Shown here: positions 47,118-57,262 of the stretch, piece after piece
Layout of the letters: the number at the start of each line of letters is the position of its first letter
How positions within the stretch are numbered: the first letter of the stretch is position 1
From: Flagellimonas pelagia
GTDB lineage: Bacteria; Bacteroidota; Bacteroidia; Flavobacteriales; Flavobacteriaceae
Length of the DNA stretch: 64,000 bases
Direction of reading: 5' to 3'
Assembly: GCF_003584135.1 (NCBI RefSeq)
Contig: NZ_QXFI01000013.1
Coordinates: forward strand, 248,001-312,000
Position numbers and translations under genes: made by a program
Notes under the pieces: generated by a model
The model's input: only the letters and a program-made list of their open reading frames with translations
The model's database searches: none
What the model was told of the DNA's origin: nothing

Positions 47118-47125
47118 CAAAACTA
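47118..47125 (-). promoter_or_regulatory. -7 promoter element candidate for pfkA-gap
   Basis: The minus strand reads TAGTTTTG (TAnnTTTG) 18 bases upstream of the pfkA start. No TTG occurs at the usual -33 distance, so the call is weak. Confidence 0.3.
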
Positions 47126-47234
47126 GGAAACTTTATTGAAATTATGAATGGCTTAATAATTTATTTAATTTCAACGTATTCCTCAAACGTTTTCGTAAAA
47201 ATTTAGATGAAATTCGTGTAAAAATACAAATCTC

Positions 47235-50200
47235 CTAGGGCCTGTTCGGGATATTGTCCGCCTTTTGTGAAAACCGTATAAGACTATCCCTTCCCATTAC
47301 CTCCGAAGTGGGTCTTTGGGGTTCCGGTTGTACTGCTTTCTCTTTCTTTTGGAAGACCTTTTGCATCAACTCCTTGAAACTATCAAAATCCACTTGATAG
47401 GACAGACCCACACCTTGGGTATACCCTTGTCGTTCTGCCAAAAATTGCTGAATCTGATTTTCCCGATTGAATATTTTTGCACTTAAGGTTCCTTGGTCGT
47501 TCAACAACACCTGTACTTCCACATCCCCGGCAACTACCGTTTCCGATACCCCTCCTACAGGTACCCCAACCCTGCCATTCACCAGAATTTTGTCGGAAAT
47601 TTGGGTAGAAACTGTCACCCCGATCCTATTTTCGGTTCGGGTGTCGGCATTGGGATCTAAAAGTCCTTGCTCGTAAGATACCCCAAGATTGAATTTATCG
47701 TTGTTACTCCCCAAAATGGAGTTGAGCAAACCGGAGGCGGTCTGTATCAAATTTCCTGTAACAGCTTGTTGGTTGATTCCTGTTTGGGCATTTACAAAGG
47801 TTCCCTGTGCCAATAGGAAAAAGGCATTACGCTCCTTCACTGTGGGATCTTGCAATCTATATTGAAGTTCCGATTGTACCACGGAATTGGTTCCTGGAAA
47901 ATCGATGTCAAAATTAACGTTGGGCCTTTCCAATTCGCCATCCAACCGAACGACCACCTCGGTGGCTATCCTACCCGTATACCCGGCATTGTCCAACAAC
48001 GGGGCCGGATTGGCATTCAGGGAATATACGGCTTCCAGATTCAACTGGGCGGCCAAAGGATCACGTTCCCAAAGAATGGTACCTCCGGGACGAACTTTGA
48101 ATTTCTTATCGATGATACCACCGTATTTAAAATTGTATTCTCCCGTTACCGCTACGAATTCCCCATACATGTTAAACTTACCATTGGTGTTGATCTCGAT
48201 CAACAGGATTCCTGCTCCGGTACCCTTTAAGGAACTTCCTGAAGCCCTATCCACCACAATTTCAACCTCCGCTTCAGGAGTAATGGTTAAGTCAAATTTC
48301 ATCTCTAGACCTTGGTACTCTTCCAAAACCCGTTCTTCCTCGAAGGAATTGGTTTGGTTCTTATTGATGAAATTGATGAATGAATAGTCCCCAACACTGG
48401 TGACATCGCTCAATGGGATTTTAAGGGATGTTCCTTTTGCAGTGTTAGCATCAACAGTAATGGTCAAAGCATCTGTGGGACCGTAAATACTACCTGTACC
48501 ATTGATAAAACCTGTACCATAATAAAGAGATTCCTCATCAAACTCAGTATTAAGGATCATAAAACGGTCATAATTGGTATCCACATCCAAGCCAAGGTAC
48601 CAATTGGAGAATTCAGTATGGCTAATGGTACCATCAAGAGTCGCCTTGGTTCCTTCTACGACATCAGATAAGCCTACTTTTTCAAAATAGAAAGTTTGGT
48701 CGAAGAGTCTCACTCTGGACATTGGAGCAAAGTCGTAATCCACATTCAGGTATGGTATTCCAATCCCGGCATCGTTCAAGGTCAGTTCCCCATTTATGGA
48801 TGGGTTGGTCGCTTCTCCAGTAATCCGGGTGCTACCATTGACCTTCCCACGAATATTGGAAATGACACCATCTCCCAAGGGACTGAAGGGTTCCAGCGAG
48901 AAATCGGTAAAATCGGCCGTCAAGTTCAATTCCTGTTTGTTGTTGAAGTTGGTCACCTTTCCGTTGATGCTCAGTTTTTCCTTCCCATTGTCGTTCAACC
49001 AGGTACTCACCCCAAACTCGGTCAGGTCGTTGTTTCCGAAAATACCGATCTCCATGTCGCCCAAATGGATATCGTTGACACTAAAATCCTGAATCTTCAG
49101 ACTTGATGTGGGCAGATATTTGCCATCCTTCTGTAAAATATTGAGGAAACCGTCCACGGCCCCGTTCATCTTCAGGCTGTCAATGGCAGGGGTAATCTTG
49201 TTCAACGACACCAATTTAAATTGAAGGTCCAAATCCTTATAGGTGGAATCCGCTATTTCCCCACGTAACCGAATCTGTTCGTCGTTGTTATTGTCCATCA
49301 CCAGGTCCTCGATCTTAATGCTGTCCAAAGCGCTATTGAAGATTACTTTGTTCTTGCTATTCCCGTCACGGTTCAACACCCAGGTATTGCCCTTGAAACT
49401 GACATCGGATTTTTTGAGCCCGATCACGGATTTGTTGTTCTCGTTGAAGGTGTGGTAAAAGTTTAAGTTGTAGCTATCGTTATATTGGCTACCTCCCTTA
49501 AATTCCGTCCTAAAGAAAAGGGTATCCTTAAGGGTAGTGTTGATCAAACTGAAATCCTTGATATCATAATAGGCCGTGGAAAGGTCCTCCACCGAAACGA
49601 AGGTGTTGAAAAGAGGATTCTTGTTGTCGATCTTGAGTTCCAAATTATCGAATTTATTCCCAAATGCCTCTATACTCGGCGATTTAAAGGTGAGCTTAAA
49701 GTCCCTCTCATCTGCCTGAATGCTACCACGGATAAAGGTATTGGCATCAAAAACAACTTCTGGGAAGAACACGTCCACAATTTTGTTGTATATCTTAAAA
49801 TTGAAGTCCACATGCTGGCCATCCGAAATCTCGAACGGTTTATAATTGGTGTAAATACTACCGATGGAGTTTTGAACCAATCTACCCAACTCCTCTACCT
49901 TGAACTTACCTTTCATATAACCGGTGATGATATCCGGGGAATTGATCTCTACTGTGCGCACGGTATCCTTGTCGAAGGAGGAGTTCACAGTAAAATCCTC
50001 AAAGTAGTAGGTGTCATTTATATTTTGATAGGTGGTATTGGTAAAGTTCATTTGCCCGACCATGTCATCCAGGTTGTTTCCTTCGATATCCATGTTCACG
50101 TGGCCTTTGAAGATGCTGATGCTGTCGTCAATAAAGTTCAATTCCTTCAAGTCGGCATAATCCACCGCGGCAACAAAGTTGAACTTGTTCTCCCTTCCCC

Positions 50201-51683
50201 CAAAATCTGCCAATCCTTTAAAATCGAACCTGAAATTATCATCATTACACAACAGAATCCCATCAAAGAGCTGATCCTTCAAAATACCCGAAACCTTTAT
50301 TTTGTTGTATTCATAGTTGTTGTATTCCAACTTGTATATTTCTCCCCTTACCTCGGTATTCAGACTTTCGGCGACAAATCCCTTACCCTCCACATTCATG
50401 TCCAAAGAAGTGAATCCAAGTTGGTCATCATTGATGAAATCACCCAAATTAAAATCCATCAGCGAAATAAAACCAATATAGGAAGCATCCTCTATGGTCT
50501 GAATATTGGTCATCTGCAAATCCACATAACTGTCACCCACTGCCGTGTTCAGATTCACCGTGGCATCGATAGAGGTTTCGGTGACTTCTACATCCCCCCT
50601 AACGGTAAACTGGCCCAATTTCTGTACGGATTCCGGAATGTTCTCTCCCAAGATTTTAGGCAAGATTCCCCTCAACTGATAGTAACTCGAAGTGAGGTTG
50701 TCGATATCACCACGTAACACAAAAGGAGCCTGCTCACTGAACATGTTATCGAACTCAAAGTCGCCCCTGATCCCCGTGTTATCCGTGTTCAAAAACAAGT
50801 CCTTCACCTTGATCTGGTTAAGTACCCCGCTAAAATCCCCTGTAAAATTGACCACTTTGTCCTGGCCAAATTCATTATAAAATGTGTTCACCTCATTAAG
50901 GGCGACCGTGGACTCAGTAAAATTGGCATTGAGCTGTACGCGGTCCACAAACTGGGCAAAATCCTCCCGATCGTAGGTAAACACCAGATTGCCTTTCAGT
51001 TCCGATTGTTCGGTGTCGATGAGCAGGGAGTCGAAGCGCATCTCCTCTTTGGTGTACTTAAAATCCGCCGCCAGCTTTTTCAAGAGAATACCCCGACGCG
51101 CCAGCATGGAAAGATCTTCGATTTTTGTGGTCACTTCGGGTCCCAATATCTGAAAATCGGATGCCAAGATGGAGACGTCATTGAAATCCAAAGTTTTTGG
51201 TTTTTCCAAATTGTCATCGATCAAACGGAACTTTCCGTTATGGATCTGTATCTCATCCGAAGAAAGGAAAAAAGGAGGAGTCCCCGGGTCCCTTGGTTTC
51301 CCATCATCCAGTTTAGCCACAAAAACATCCAGATTGGTGTCCGTTTCCCCTTCATAAGTCCTTAGGTTGAAAACAAGGCCGTCCACCTCAATGTCCCCAA
51401 ATTCCATTTTGTTGTTGGCCATATTCCGAAGGCTCAAGATGGAAGTGGTCAGTTTGTGGATGTAGAACAAGGTGTCCTTTTTATAATCCTCCACATAAAT
51501 TCCCTTAACCCCTGTGTTCAGATTGAATAGGGAAAGACTAACGCGATCGATCTGAATATTGGTCCCAAATTCCTCGTTTACGGAATCCATGGCATATTTG
51601 GCCAACTTGGTCTGTACAACGGGCATGGAAAGCACCAGCGAGCCCAATACCATGAACAGCAAAATAGCCAGTAGGATGCGCAA
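47235..51683 (-). CDS. TamB/AsmA-like translocation and assembly module protein
   Basis: This 1482-residue protein has one N-terminal membrane anchor (ILLAILLFMVLGSLVLSMPVV) and a long, repetitive beta-rich body typical of the bridge-like TamB/AsmA lipid-transfer proteins that span the periplasm. The last 400 residues hold the conserved TamB domain, with FKYGGIIDKKFKVRPGGTI and RIATEVVVRLDGELERPNV. It probably carries phospholipid to the outer membrane. No TamA is encoded beside it. The gene is divergent from tsaD with about 70 bases between. Confidence 0.93.
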   Translation of the reverse strand: MRILLAILLFMVLGSLVLSMPVVQTKLAKYAMDSVNEEFGTNIQIDRVSLSLFNLNTGVKGIYVEDYKKDTLFYIHKLTTSILSLRNMANNKMEFGDIEVDGLVFNLRTYEGETDTNLDVFVAKLDDGKPRDPGTPPFFLSSDEIQIHNGKFRLIDDNLEKPKTLDFNDVSILASDFQILGPEVTTKIEDLSMLARRGILLKKLAADFKYTKEEMRFDSLLIDTEQSELKGNLVFTYDREDFAQFVDRVQLNANFTESTVALNEVNTFYNEFGQDKVVNFTGDFSGVLNQIKVKDLFLNTDNTGIRGDFEFDNMFSEQAPFVLRGDIDNLTSSYYQLRGILPKILGENIPESVQKLGQFTVRGDVEVTETSIDATVNLNTAVGDSYVDLQMTNIQTIEDASYIGFISLMDFNLGDFINDDQLGFTSLDMNVEGKGFVAESLNTEVRGEIYKLEYNNYEYNKIKVSGILKDQLFDGILLCNDDNFRFDFKGLADFGGRENKFNFVAAVDYADLKELNFIDDSISIFKGHVNMDIEGNNLDDMVGQMNFTNTTYQNINDTYYFEDFTVNSSFDKDTVRTVEINSPDIITGYMKGKFKVEELGRLVQNSIGSIYTNYKPFEISDGQHVDFNFKIYNKIVDVFFPEVVFDANTFIRGSIQADERDFKLTFKSPSIEAFGNKFDNLELKIDNKNPLFNTFVSVEDLSTAYYDIKDFSLINTTLKDTLFFRTEFKGGSQYNDSYNLNFYHTFNENNKSVIGLKKSDVSFKGNTWVLNRDGNSKNKVIFNSALDSIKIEDLVMDNNNDEQIRLRGEIADSTYKDLDLQFKLVSLNKITPAIDSLKMNGAVDGFLNILQKDGKYLPTSSLKIQDFSVNDIHLGDMEIGIFGNNDLTEFGVSTWLNDNGKEKLSINGKVTNFNNKQELNLTADFTDFSLEPFSPLGDGVISNIRGKVNGSTRITGEATNPSINGELTLNDAGIGIPYLNVDYDFAPMSRVRLFDQTFYFEKVGLSDVVEGTKATLDGTISHTEFSNWYLGLDVDTNYDRFMILNTEFDEESLYYGTGFINGTGSIYGPTDALTITVDANTAKGTSLKIPLSDVTSVGDYSFINFINKNQTNSFEEERVLEEYQGLEMKFDLTITPEAEVEIVVDRASGSSLKGTGAGILLIEINTNGKFNMYGEFVAVTGEYNFKYGGIIDKKFKVRPGGTILWERDPLAAQLNLEAVYSLNANPAPLLDNAGYTGRIATEVVVRLDGELERPNVNFDIDFPGTNSVVQSELQYRLQDPTVKERNAFFLLAQGTFVNAQTGINQQAVTGNLIQTASGLLNSILGSNNDKFNLGVSYEQGLLDPNADTRTENRIGVTVSTQISDKILVNGRVGVPVGGVSETVVAGDVEVQVLLNDQGTLSAKIFNRENQIQQFLAERQGYTQGVGLSYQVDFDSFKELMQKVFQKKEKAVQPEPQRPTSEVMGRDSLIRFSQKADNIPNRP

Positions 51684-51702
51684 CAGTATTTTACGAAGTT
51701 TT

Positions 51703-51729
51703 TTGATAGGGCTTTATGTTTTACCTTTG
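51703..51729 (+). promoter_or_regulatory. Promoter candidate for tsaD
   Basis: TTG at 51703-51705 and TACCTTTG at 51722-51729 match TTG-N-TAnnTTTG with a 16-base spacer. The -7 box ends 26 bases before the GTG start of tsaD. Confidence 0.5.
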
Positions 51730-51754
51730 ATGACCAATTTTTGTTCCAAAACCA

Positions 51755-52783
51755 GTGACAGATACAAAAAAATATATTCTTGCGATCGAATCATCCTGCG
51801 ATGACACTTCTGCTGCCGTACTTTGTCATACAAATGTACTGAGCAATGTAGTGGCTACGCAAGAAATCCACAAGCAATATGGAGGTGTTGTCCCAGAGTT
51901 GGCTTCTAGGGCACATCAACAAAACATTGTTCCCGTGGTGCACCAGGCCTTGGCCAAAGCAAATATCGATAAAAAAGAACTATCCGCCATAGCCTTTACA
52001 CGAGGTCCGGGACTCATGGGTTCCTTGCTCGTTGGCACCTCATTTGCCAAGTCTTTAGCTTTGGGTCTCAACATTCCTTTGATCGAGGTCAACCACATGG
52101 AAGCCCACATCCTGGCGCATTTCATTGAGGATGAAAATAAGTCCAAACCCACCTTTCCTTTTTTGGCCATGACCATAAGCGGTGGACATACCCAAATTGT
52201 AAAAGTGACCGATCATTTTACCATGCAAGTATTGGGTGAAACATTGGATGATGCCGTGGGCGAAGCTTTTGACAAAAGTGCCAAGTTGATGGGACTACCC
52301 TATCCCGGGGGTCCTTTGGTGGACAAATATGCCAAGCTGGGAAATCCTAGTGCTTTTGATTTTCCAAAACCGAAGGTAGATGGGCTCAATTTCAGCTTTA
52401 GTGGCCTAAAAACAAGTATCCTGTACTTTTTGCGAAGGGAAACCCAAAAGAACCCCAAATTTGTGGAAGAAAACATCAACGATATCTGTGCATCGGTACA
52501 GCACACCATTTTGGATATTTTGATGGAAAAACTCCAAATGGCTGTGGATCAAACCGGAATCAAACAGGTAGCCATTGGTGGCGGTGTTGCCGCTAACTCT
52601 GGAATCCGGGCAAGACTGAAGGAAGCCGAGGAAACCTTGGGTTGGCAAACCTTTATTCCTAAATTTGAGTATTGCACCGATAATGCCGCCATGATCGGAA
52701 TTGTGGGCTACCTTAAATTTGAAAAGGGAAAATTTACGGATCAAAGTGTGGCCGCCAAAGCCCGTTATGCTATCGGCAGCTAA
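51755..52783 (+). CDS. tsaD: tRNA threonylcarbamoyladenosine biosynthesis protein TsaD
   Basis: The 342-residue protein opens with ILAIESSCDDTSAAV and has VNHMEAHILAHF, the metal-binding HMEAH motif, and GGGVAANSGIRARL. It joins the threonylcarbamoyl group to A37 of tRNAs reading ANN codons, with TsaB and TsaE. The start is a GTG directly before the conserved N-terminus; no in-frame ATG lies near. The next gene, rsmE, follows by 20 bases. Confidence 0.97.
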   Translation: MTDTKKYILAIESSCDDTSAAVLCHTNVLSNVVATQEIHKQYGGVVPELASRAHQQNIVPVVHQALAKANIDKKELSAIAFTRGPGLMGSLLVGTSFAKSLALGLNIPLIEVNHMEAHILAHFIEDENKSKPTFPFLAMTISGGHTQIVKVTDHFTMQVLGETLDDAVGEAFDKSAKLMGLPYPGGPLVDKYAKLGNPSAFDFPKPKVDGLNFSFSGLKTSILYFLRRETQKNPKFVEENINDICASVQHTILDILMEKLQMAVDQTGIKQVAIGGGVAANSGIRARLKEAEETLGWQTFIPKFEYCTDNAAMIGIVGYLKFEKGKFTDQSVAAKARYAIGS

Positions 52784-52803
52784 CCAACCTTAAACTTAAG
52801 ACC

Positions 52804-53508
52804 ATGCAACTTTTCTTTAACCCTTCGTTGGACAGCAGCATCAAACAATTTGTTTTTCCTCCCGAAGAGAGTAAACATATTGCCAGGGTGCTCAGGAAAA
52901 CCGAAGGGGACATTGTACATATCACCAATGGAAAGGGATATCTGTTCGAAGCAGAGATCTTGGTCCCTGATCAAAAGAGGTGCAAGGTCAAGATCGTTTC
53001 CGAGAGCAAATCGGTTCCCAAGCGCTATAGCCTTCACATGGCCGTAGCCCCTACCAAAATGAACGATCGGTTTGAATGGTTCCTCGAAAAGGCAACAGAA
53101 ATAGGAATTGATGAAATCACTCCCCTGATCTGTGATCACTCCGAACGAAAAACGGTTAAATTGGAGCGCATGGAACGGGTGTTGCAATCCGCCATGAAGC
53201 AGTCCTTACAAACCGTATTGCCAAAACTTAATCCTCCGATGTCTTTCAAGGATTTCATGGAAATCGAAAATACCGGACTAAAATTTATTGCCCATTGCGA
53301 TGAAGGGGAAAAGATGGAACTTAAACGTAGGGTAATCGCGGATATGGACACTACCATTTTAATTGGTCCCGAAGGAGATTTTTCCATGGAGGAGATCGAT
53401 GCCGCAAAGGCTAAGGGCTTTGTCCCCATTTCTTTAGGGAATAATAGACTTCGCACAGAAACCGCGGCCATCGTGGCATGTGCCACGGTAAACATCATCA
53501 ATAGTTAA
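52804..53508 (+). CDS. rsmE: 16S rRNA (uracil-1498-N3)-methyltransferase
   Basis: The 234-residue SPOUT enzyme has the N-terminal PUA-like region (EESKHIARVLRKTEGD) and the C-terminal knot with ILIGPEGDFSMEEID and PISLGNNRLRTETAAIVA. It methylates U1498 of 16S rRNA using SAM. It lies 20 bases behind tsaD and overlaps the convergent DUF1223 gene by 4 bases. Confidence 0.96.
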   Translation: MQLFFNPSLDSSIKQFVFPPEESKHIARVLRKTEGDIVHITNGKGYLFEAEILVPDQKRCKVKIVSESKSVPKRYSLHMAVAPTKMNDRFEWFLEKATEIGIDEITPLICDHSERKTVKLERMERVLQSAMKQSLQTVLPKLNPPMSFKDFMEIENTGLKFIAHCDEGEKMELKRRVIADMDTTILIGPEGDFSMEEIDAAKAKGFVPISLGNNRLRTETAAIVACATVNIINS

Positions 53509-54281
53509 TACAGTATTTTCTTTTTAGCGGCCCCTGTGATATCCAAGTCGGCCGTCTCCAATAGGAGCATTAAAGTGAGCCCGTCGTTCTTAGAGATGAT
53601 ATCCGGAATTTGGATGGATGATTCCCCTCTTGAATGTTTCAATTCAACATATTTTTCCTGTACCACTATGTTGCTGTTCTTTAAGGTTCGGTTTCTGTTC
53701 TCGCCTCTTTTTACCTGGGTGACCCGTTCGTCAATCACTAAAACCGCCCGAAGCAATTTATGATCAATCTTACCGGTTGCTACATACGAAAATGCTACTG
53801 TCCCGTTGGCCACATCAGTATTGGTAATCTTGATCATATTCTCTGCACTATGGGTTTTATAAGCATCAATTTTGGAATACAGTTCCGCACGGTTGGATCC
53901 CACAAAGTGCTCCCTCCCATTGATCACCATTTGAGGAGTGTAGATACTGTTCGACCTAAACTTTTCCCCGTAGGCCCTTTGCTTCTGGGTATACTCTGGC
54001 TTTGCAAAGGGATCCTTCCAACCTATGTAGTCCCAATAATCCACATGATAAGACAAGGCAAAGACATCATTCGGGAATTCCTGTTTCACCTTCCATAAGA
54101 GCGCATCCGCGGGAGGGCAACTGGAACATCCTTGGCTAGTGAACAATTCCAACACCACGGATGAAGGGCCTACAGCAGTATCTTTAGGCTTATGAATATC
54201 TTCAGTAGGGTATGCCTTCAATAAAGCGAATAAGGACATTATAAGAAGAGTAGATGAGACAATTATGATTTTTTTCACCAT
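53505..54281 (-). CDS. Secreted DUF1223 protein with thioredoxin-like C-x-x-C
   Basis: From the ATG at 54281 the protein is 258 residues with a hydrophobic signal (VKKIIIVSSTLLIMSLFAL). FTSQGCSSCPPADALLWK gives a C-x-x-C at the position used by DUF1223 proteins, and YTPQMVINGREHFVGSNR is also family-typical. The thioredoxin-like fold suggests a periplasmic redox role, but no reaction is established. A start 48 bases upstream adds residues before the signal. It overlaps the end of rsmE and is divergent from the DUF4159 gene. Confidence 0.87.
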   Translation of the reverse strand: MVKKIIIVSSTLLIMSLFALLKAYPTEDIHKPKDTAVGPSSVVLELFTSQGCSSCPPADALLWKVKQEFPNDVFALSYHVDYWDYIGWKDPFAKPEYTQKQRAYGEKFRSNSIYTPQMVINGREHFVGSNRAELYSKIDAYKTHSAENMIKITNTDVANGTVAFSYVATGKIDHKLLRAVLVIDERVTQVKRGENRNRTLKNSNIVVQEKYVELKHSRGESSIQIPDIISKNDGLTLMLLLETADLDITGAAKKKILY

Positions 54282-54289
54282 GAATACTG

Positions 54290-54297
54290 TACATTTG
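54290..54297 (+). promoter_or_regulatory. -7 promoter element candidate for the DUF4159 gene
   Basis: TACATTTG matches TAnnTTTG and ends 23 bases before the start at 54321, in the 39-base gap between divergent genes. No clear -33 TTG is present. Confidence 0.4.
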
Positions 54298-54320
54298 ACT
54301 AGTTGGTTAATCGTAACTCC

Positions 54321-54971
54321 ATGAAACACCTTACCCTTTTGGCATTGATTTTAACGCTTTTTGGATCAGGTATGGTCAAGGCGCAGGAAATTGCCGTGCT
54401 CAAATATGGAGGTGGTGGCGATTGGTATTCCAACCCGACCTCCATACCCAATCTTATCCAGTTTTGCAATGCCAACATCGGTACCAAGATCAATCCCCAA
54501 CCGGAAACAGTCGAGCCGGGCAGCGTATCCATATTCAAATATCCATTCCTGCATATGACGGGTCATGGCAATGTATATTTTACGGACGAAGAGGCCGAGA
54601 ACCTTCGGACCTATCTGCTTTCAGGTGGTTTTTTACATATCGATGACAATTACGGCATGGCCCCGTACCTCAAAAGAGAACTGGAAAAGGTCTTTCCAGA
54701 CAAACAATTGGAAGAATTGGGTGCCGATCATCCAATATTTTCACAAAGATTCAACTTTCCGGAAGGTTTGCCAAAAATCCATGAGCATGATGGAAAAAGA
54801 CCTCAGGCCCTGGGCATTTTTGTCGAAGGAAGATTAGTGCTTCTTTTTACCTTTGAGTGTGACCTTGGGGATGGCTGGGAAGACCCAAGCGTGCACAACG
54901 ATCCAGAAGACGTGAGGCAAAAGGCTTTGCAAATGGGAGCGAATATTGTTGAATATGCCTTTAAAAGCTGA
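54321..54971 (+). CDS. Exported DUF4159 domain protein
   Basis: The 216-residue protein has a signal peptide (MKHLTLLALILTLFGSGMVKAQ) and then one DUF4159 domain: LKYGGGGDWYSNPTSIPNL, FLHMTGHGNVYFTDEEAENL and GGFLHIDDNYGMAPYLKREL. The fold is glutamine-amidotransferase-like, but the function is not known; related domains occur with MoxR/DUF58 genes. A TTG start at 54303 is rejected in favour of the ATG. The permease gene follows within 3 bases. Confidence 0.9.
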   Translation: MKHLTLLALILTLFGSGMVKAQEIAVLKYGGGGDWYSNPTSIPNLIQFCNANIGTKINPQPETVEPGSVSIFKYPFLHMTGHGNVYFTDEEAENLRTYLLSGGFLHIDDNYGMAPYLKRELEKVFPDKQLEELGADHPIFSQRFNFPEGLPKIHEHDGKRPQALGIFVEGRLVLLFTFECDLGDGWEDPSVHNDPEDVRQKALQMGANIVEYAFKS

Positions 54972-54974
54972 TAC

Positions 54975-56075
54975 ATGGATGCTAAGACCATAGCAAACGG
55001 AATACTGCGTGCAGTGGCCATATTGGCCGGAGTGGTATTGCTTGCCCTTTTTCTTTATAAAATACAGTCCGTATTGGCCTATTTGGCCATAGCCGCGGTG
55101 ATTGCACTATTGGGAAGACCCATTGTCCTTTTTCTAAGGAGACGGTTGAAATTTCCCAACACTTTGGCCGTGGTGACCACCATGGTGTTTATGCTGGCCA
55201 TTTTCTTGGGGATTTTGTCACTTTTTATTCCGCTTATTTCCGAACAGAGCAAGAATCTTTCCCTATTGGATATTGATGAGCTTAAATCCAATTTGAATAC
55301 ACTTTATCTGCAGGGGCTGGAATATTTTGGGGCCTCGACTGGCAGTGTCAACAATCTTATCGAAGATGCCCATATTGAGGAAAGTATGCTCAAAGGACTT
55401 GATCTAGGTTTTATTCCCAATTTCTTGAACTCGCTTGTCAATGCGTTGAGCAGTTTCAGTGTCGGATTGTTTTCGGTTTTGTTTATTTCCTTTTTCTTTT
55501 TGAAGGATAGCAACTTGTTCCAAAATGGCATCTTGACCTTTGTACCCGACAATAAGGAAAGTAACCTTATAAAATCCATCGACAAGATCAATGGTTTACT
55601 CTCCCGATATTTTGCCGGAATCCTGCTCCAACTTTTTATCCTGTTCGTGATCTATATGATTGCCCTGCTCATCGTGGGGGTGGAAAATGCCATTGTCATT
55701 GCATTCCTATGTGCGCTCTTCAACATCATTCCCTATGTGGGTCCCATCATTGGTGGCGTCATCATGATCACCCTTACGATGACGAGTTCATTGGGGGAAG
55801 ATTTCAGCACCGTAATCTTGCCAAAAGCGCTTTATGTTTTGATCGGATTGGCCATTGGCCAGCTGGTGGACAACTTCTTTTCACAGCCCTTTATTTTTTC
55901 CACAAGCGTTAAATCCCACCCATTGGAAATCTTTCTGGTCATCATCATTGCGGGGCTACTTTTCGGGGTCGTGGGAATGGTCGTTGCGGTACCTGGGTAC
56001 ACCGCAATAAAGGTCATTTTAAAGGAGTTTTTAGCCGAAAATCCCTTTGTGAAAAAATTGACCAAAAACTTATAG
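54975..56075 (+). CDS. AI-2E family transporter (permease)
   Basis: The 366-residue membrane protein has seven to eight hydrophobic segments and the family layout: two helices at the N-terminus (LLALFLYKIQSVLAYLAIAAV), a middle soluble stretch with SNLNTLYLQGLEYFGA, then VGLFSVLFISFFFLKD and the long C-terminal helices with LFNIIPYVGPIIGGVIMI and GQLVDNFFSQPFIFS. Family members export small molecules or sodium; AI-2 transport is shown only for a few. It starts 3 bases after the DUF4159 gene and precedes the methyltransferase gene by 7 bases. Confidence 0.9.
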   Translation: MDAKTIANGILRAVAILAGVVLLALFLYKIQSVLAYLAIAAVIALLGRPIVLFLRRRLKFPNTLAVVTTMVFMLAIFLGILSLFIPLISEQSKNLSLLDIDELKSNLNTLYLQGLEYFGASTGSVNNLIEDAHIEESMLKGLDLGFIPNFLNSLVNALSSFSVGLFSVLFISFFFLKDSNLFQNGILTFVPDNKESNLIKSIDKINGLLSRYFAGILLQLFILFVIYMIALLIVGVENAIVIAFLCALFNIIPYVGPIIGGVIMITLTMTSSLGEDFSTVILPKALYVLIGLAIGQLVDNFFSQPFIFSTSVKSHPLEIFLVIIIAGLLFGVVGMVVAVPGYTAIKVILKEFLAENPFVKKLTKNL

Positions 56076-56082
56076 TGTCAGT

Positions 56083-57261
56083 TTGAATAAATTAATATTA
56101 AATACTGGTATACAGGATTTTATATTTGAAAATCAGAATACTGACATTATGTCGGTTTTGCTCAAAAAACCCATGTTTGAAGGGGTTTCCCAAAAGGAAC
56201 TCGCCGAGCAACTCGAATCCCGAAAAAAATGCCAGGACAAACTCCCAACTTGGTTTAAAACCGAAGGTATTTATTACCCCAATAAACTGAACATTGAACA
56301 GACCAGTTCCGAACCAACGGCCGAATACAAATCTCGACTGGTATCTGGAAAAAAGCTGTTGGACATCACTGGTGGTTTTGGTGTCGATTCCTATTTTTTT
56401 TCAAAGAAAATGAAGCAGGTGACCCATTGCGAAATCAATGCCGAATTAAGTGAAATTGCTTCCCATAATTTTGAAATATTGGGAAGCAAAAACATCAATT
56501 GTGTTCCCGTGAACGGTATCGAATTTTTAAAAAACACAATCGAGAATTTTGATTGGATCTATGTAGACCCATCCAGACGAAATGATAAAATAGGAAAGGT
56601 ATTTTTGCTAAAGGATTGTATCCCCGATCTCACCCAACACCTCGACGACATTTTACAAAAGACATCAAATGTTCTGATAAAAACATCGCCTCTTCTTGAT
56701 ATCAAACAGGGTATTTCCGAACTCCAATTTGTAAAAGAGGTACATATATTGGCTATCCAAAATGAAGTAAAAGAACTGTTGTTCGTTATCGAAAAAGGGT
56801 ATGTTGATACTATTGACATCAAAACAATGAACCTCTATCAAGGACAAGAAGACCACTTCAACTTTAACCTCACTGAAGAAGAAAATGCTCCTTTGGAATT
56901 GGGGGAACCGCTCACCTACCTTTATGAACCCAATGCAGCTATTTTAAAGTCGGGCGCTTTTAAAACCGTTGGAAATACACATCAACTAAGAAAACTGCAT
57001 CCCCATTCCCATTTGTACACCTCGTCAAAACTTGCAGAGTTTCCGGGACGAAGGTTTGCCATCCAAACCGTGCTTCCCTACTCCAAGAATACATTGAAAT
57101 CATTAGGAGTGACAAAGGCGAACATTACCACCAGAAACTTTCCCCTTTCTGTGGCCGATTTGAGAAAGAAACATAGGATTGCCGATGGTGGGGACCACTA
57201 CCTTTTTTTTACCAAAAACATGGACGACACGTTATTGGTACTGGTTTGTGAAAAAGTATAG
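56083..57261 (+). CDS. Class I SAM-dependent methyltransferase with THUMP-like region
   Basis: The 392-residue protein has a Rossmann SAM-binding motif LLDITGGFGVDSYFF, the acidic residue in THCEINAELS, and DWIYVDPSRRND as the catalytic-side motif. The C-terminal half includes a THUMP-like segment (YLYEPNAAILKSGAFKTVG) and HPHSHLYTSSKLAEFPGR. The start is a TTG at 56083; the sequence after it (NKLILNTGIQDFIFEN) is the conserved N-terminus, and no ATG occurs before the body. Bases downstream abut the convergent hydrolase. Substrate, probably RNA, is inferred. Confidence 0.85.
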   Translation: MNKLILNTGIQDFIFENQNTDIMSVLLKKPMFEGVSQKELAEQLESRKKCQDKLPTWFKTEGIYYPNKLNIEQTSSEPTAEYKSRLVSGKKLLDITGGFGVDSYFFSKKMKQVTHCEINAELSEIASHNFEILGSKNINCVPVNGIEFLKNTIENFDWIYVDPSRRNDKIGKVFLLKDCIPDLTQHLDDILQKTSNVLIKTSPLLDIKQGISELQFVKEVHILAIQNEVKELLFVIEKGYVDTIDIKTMNLYQGQEDHFNFNLTEEENAPLELGEPLTYLYEPNAAILKSGAFKTVGNTHQLRKLHPHSHLYTSSKLAEFPGRRFAIQTVLPYSKNTLKSLGVTKANITTRNFPLSVADLRKKHRIADGGDHYLFFTKNMDDTLLVLVCEKV

Positions 57262-57262
57262 T

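Noticed and set aside
49485-50717. Plus-strand open frame of about 410 codons
   Set aside because: It is antisense to TamB and has no signal, motif or sensible composition; the minus-strand protein explains the open frame.
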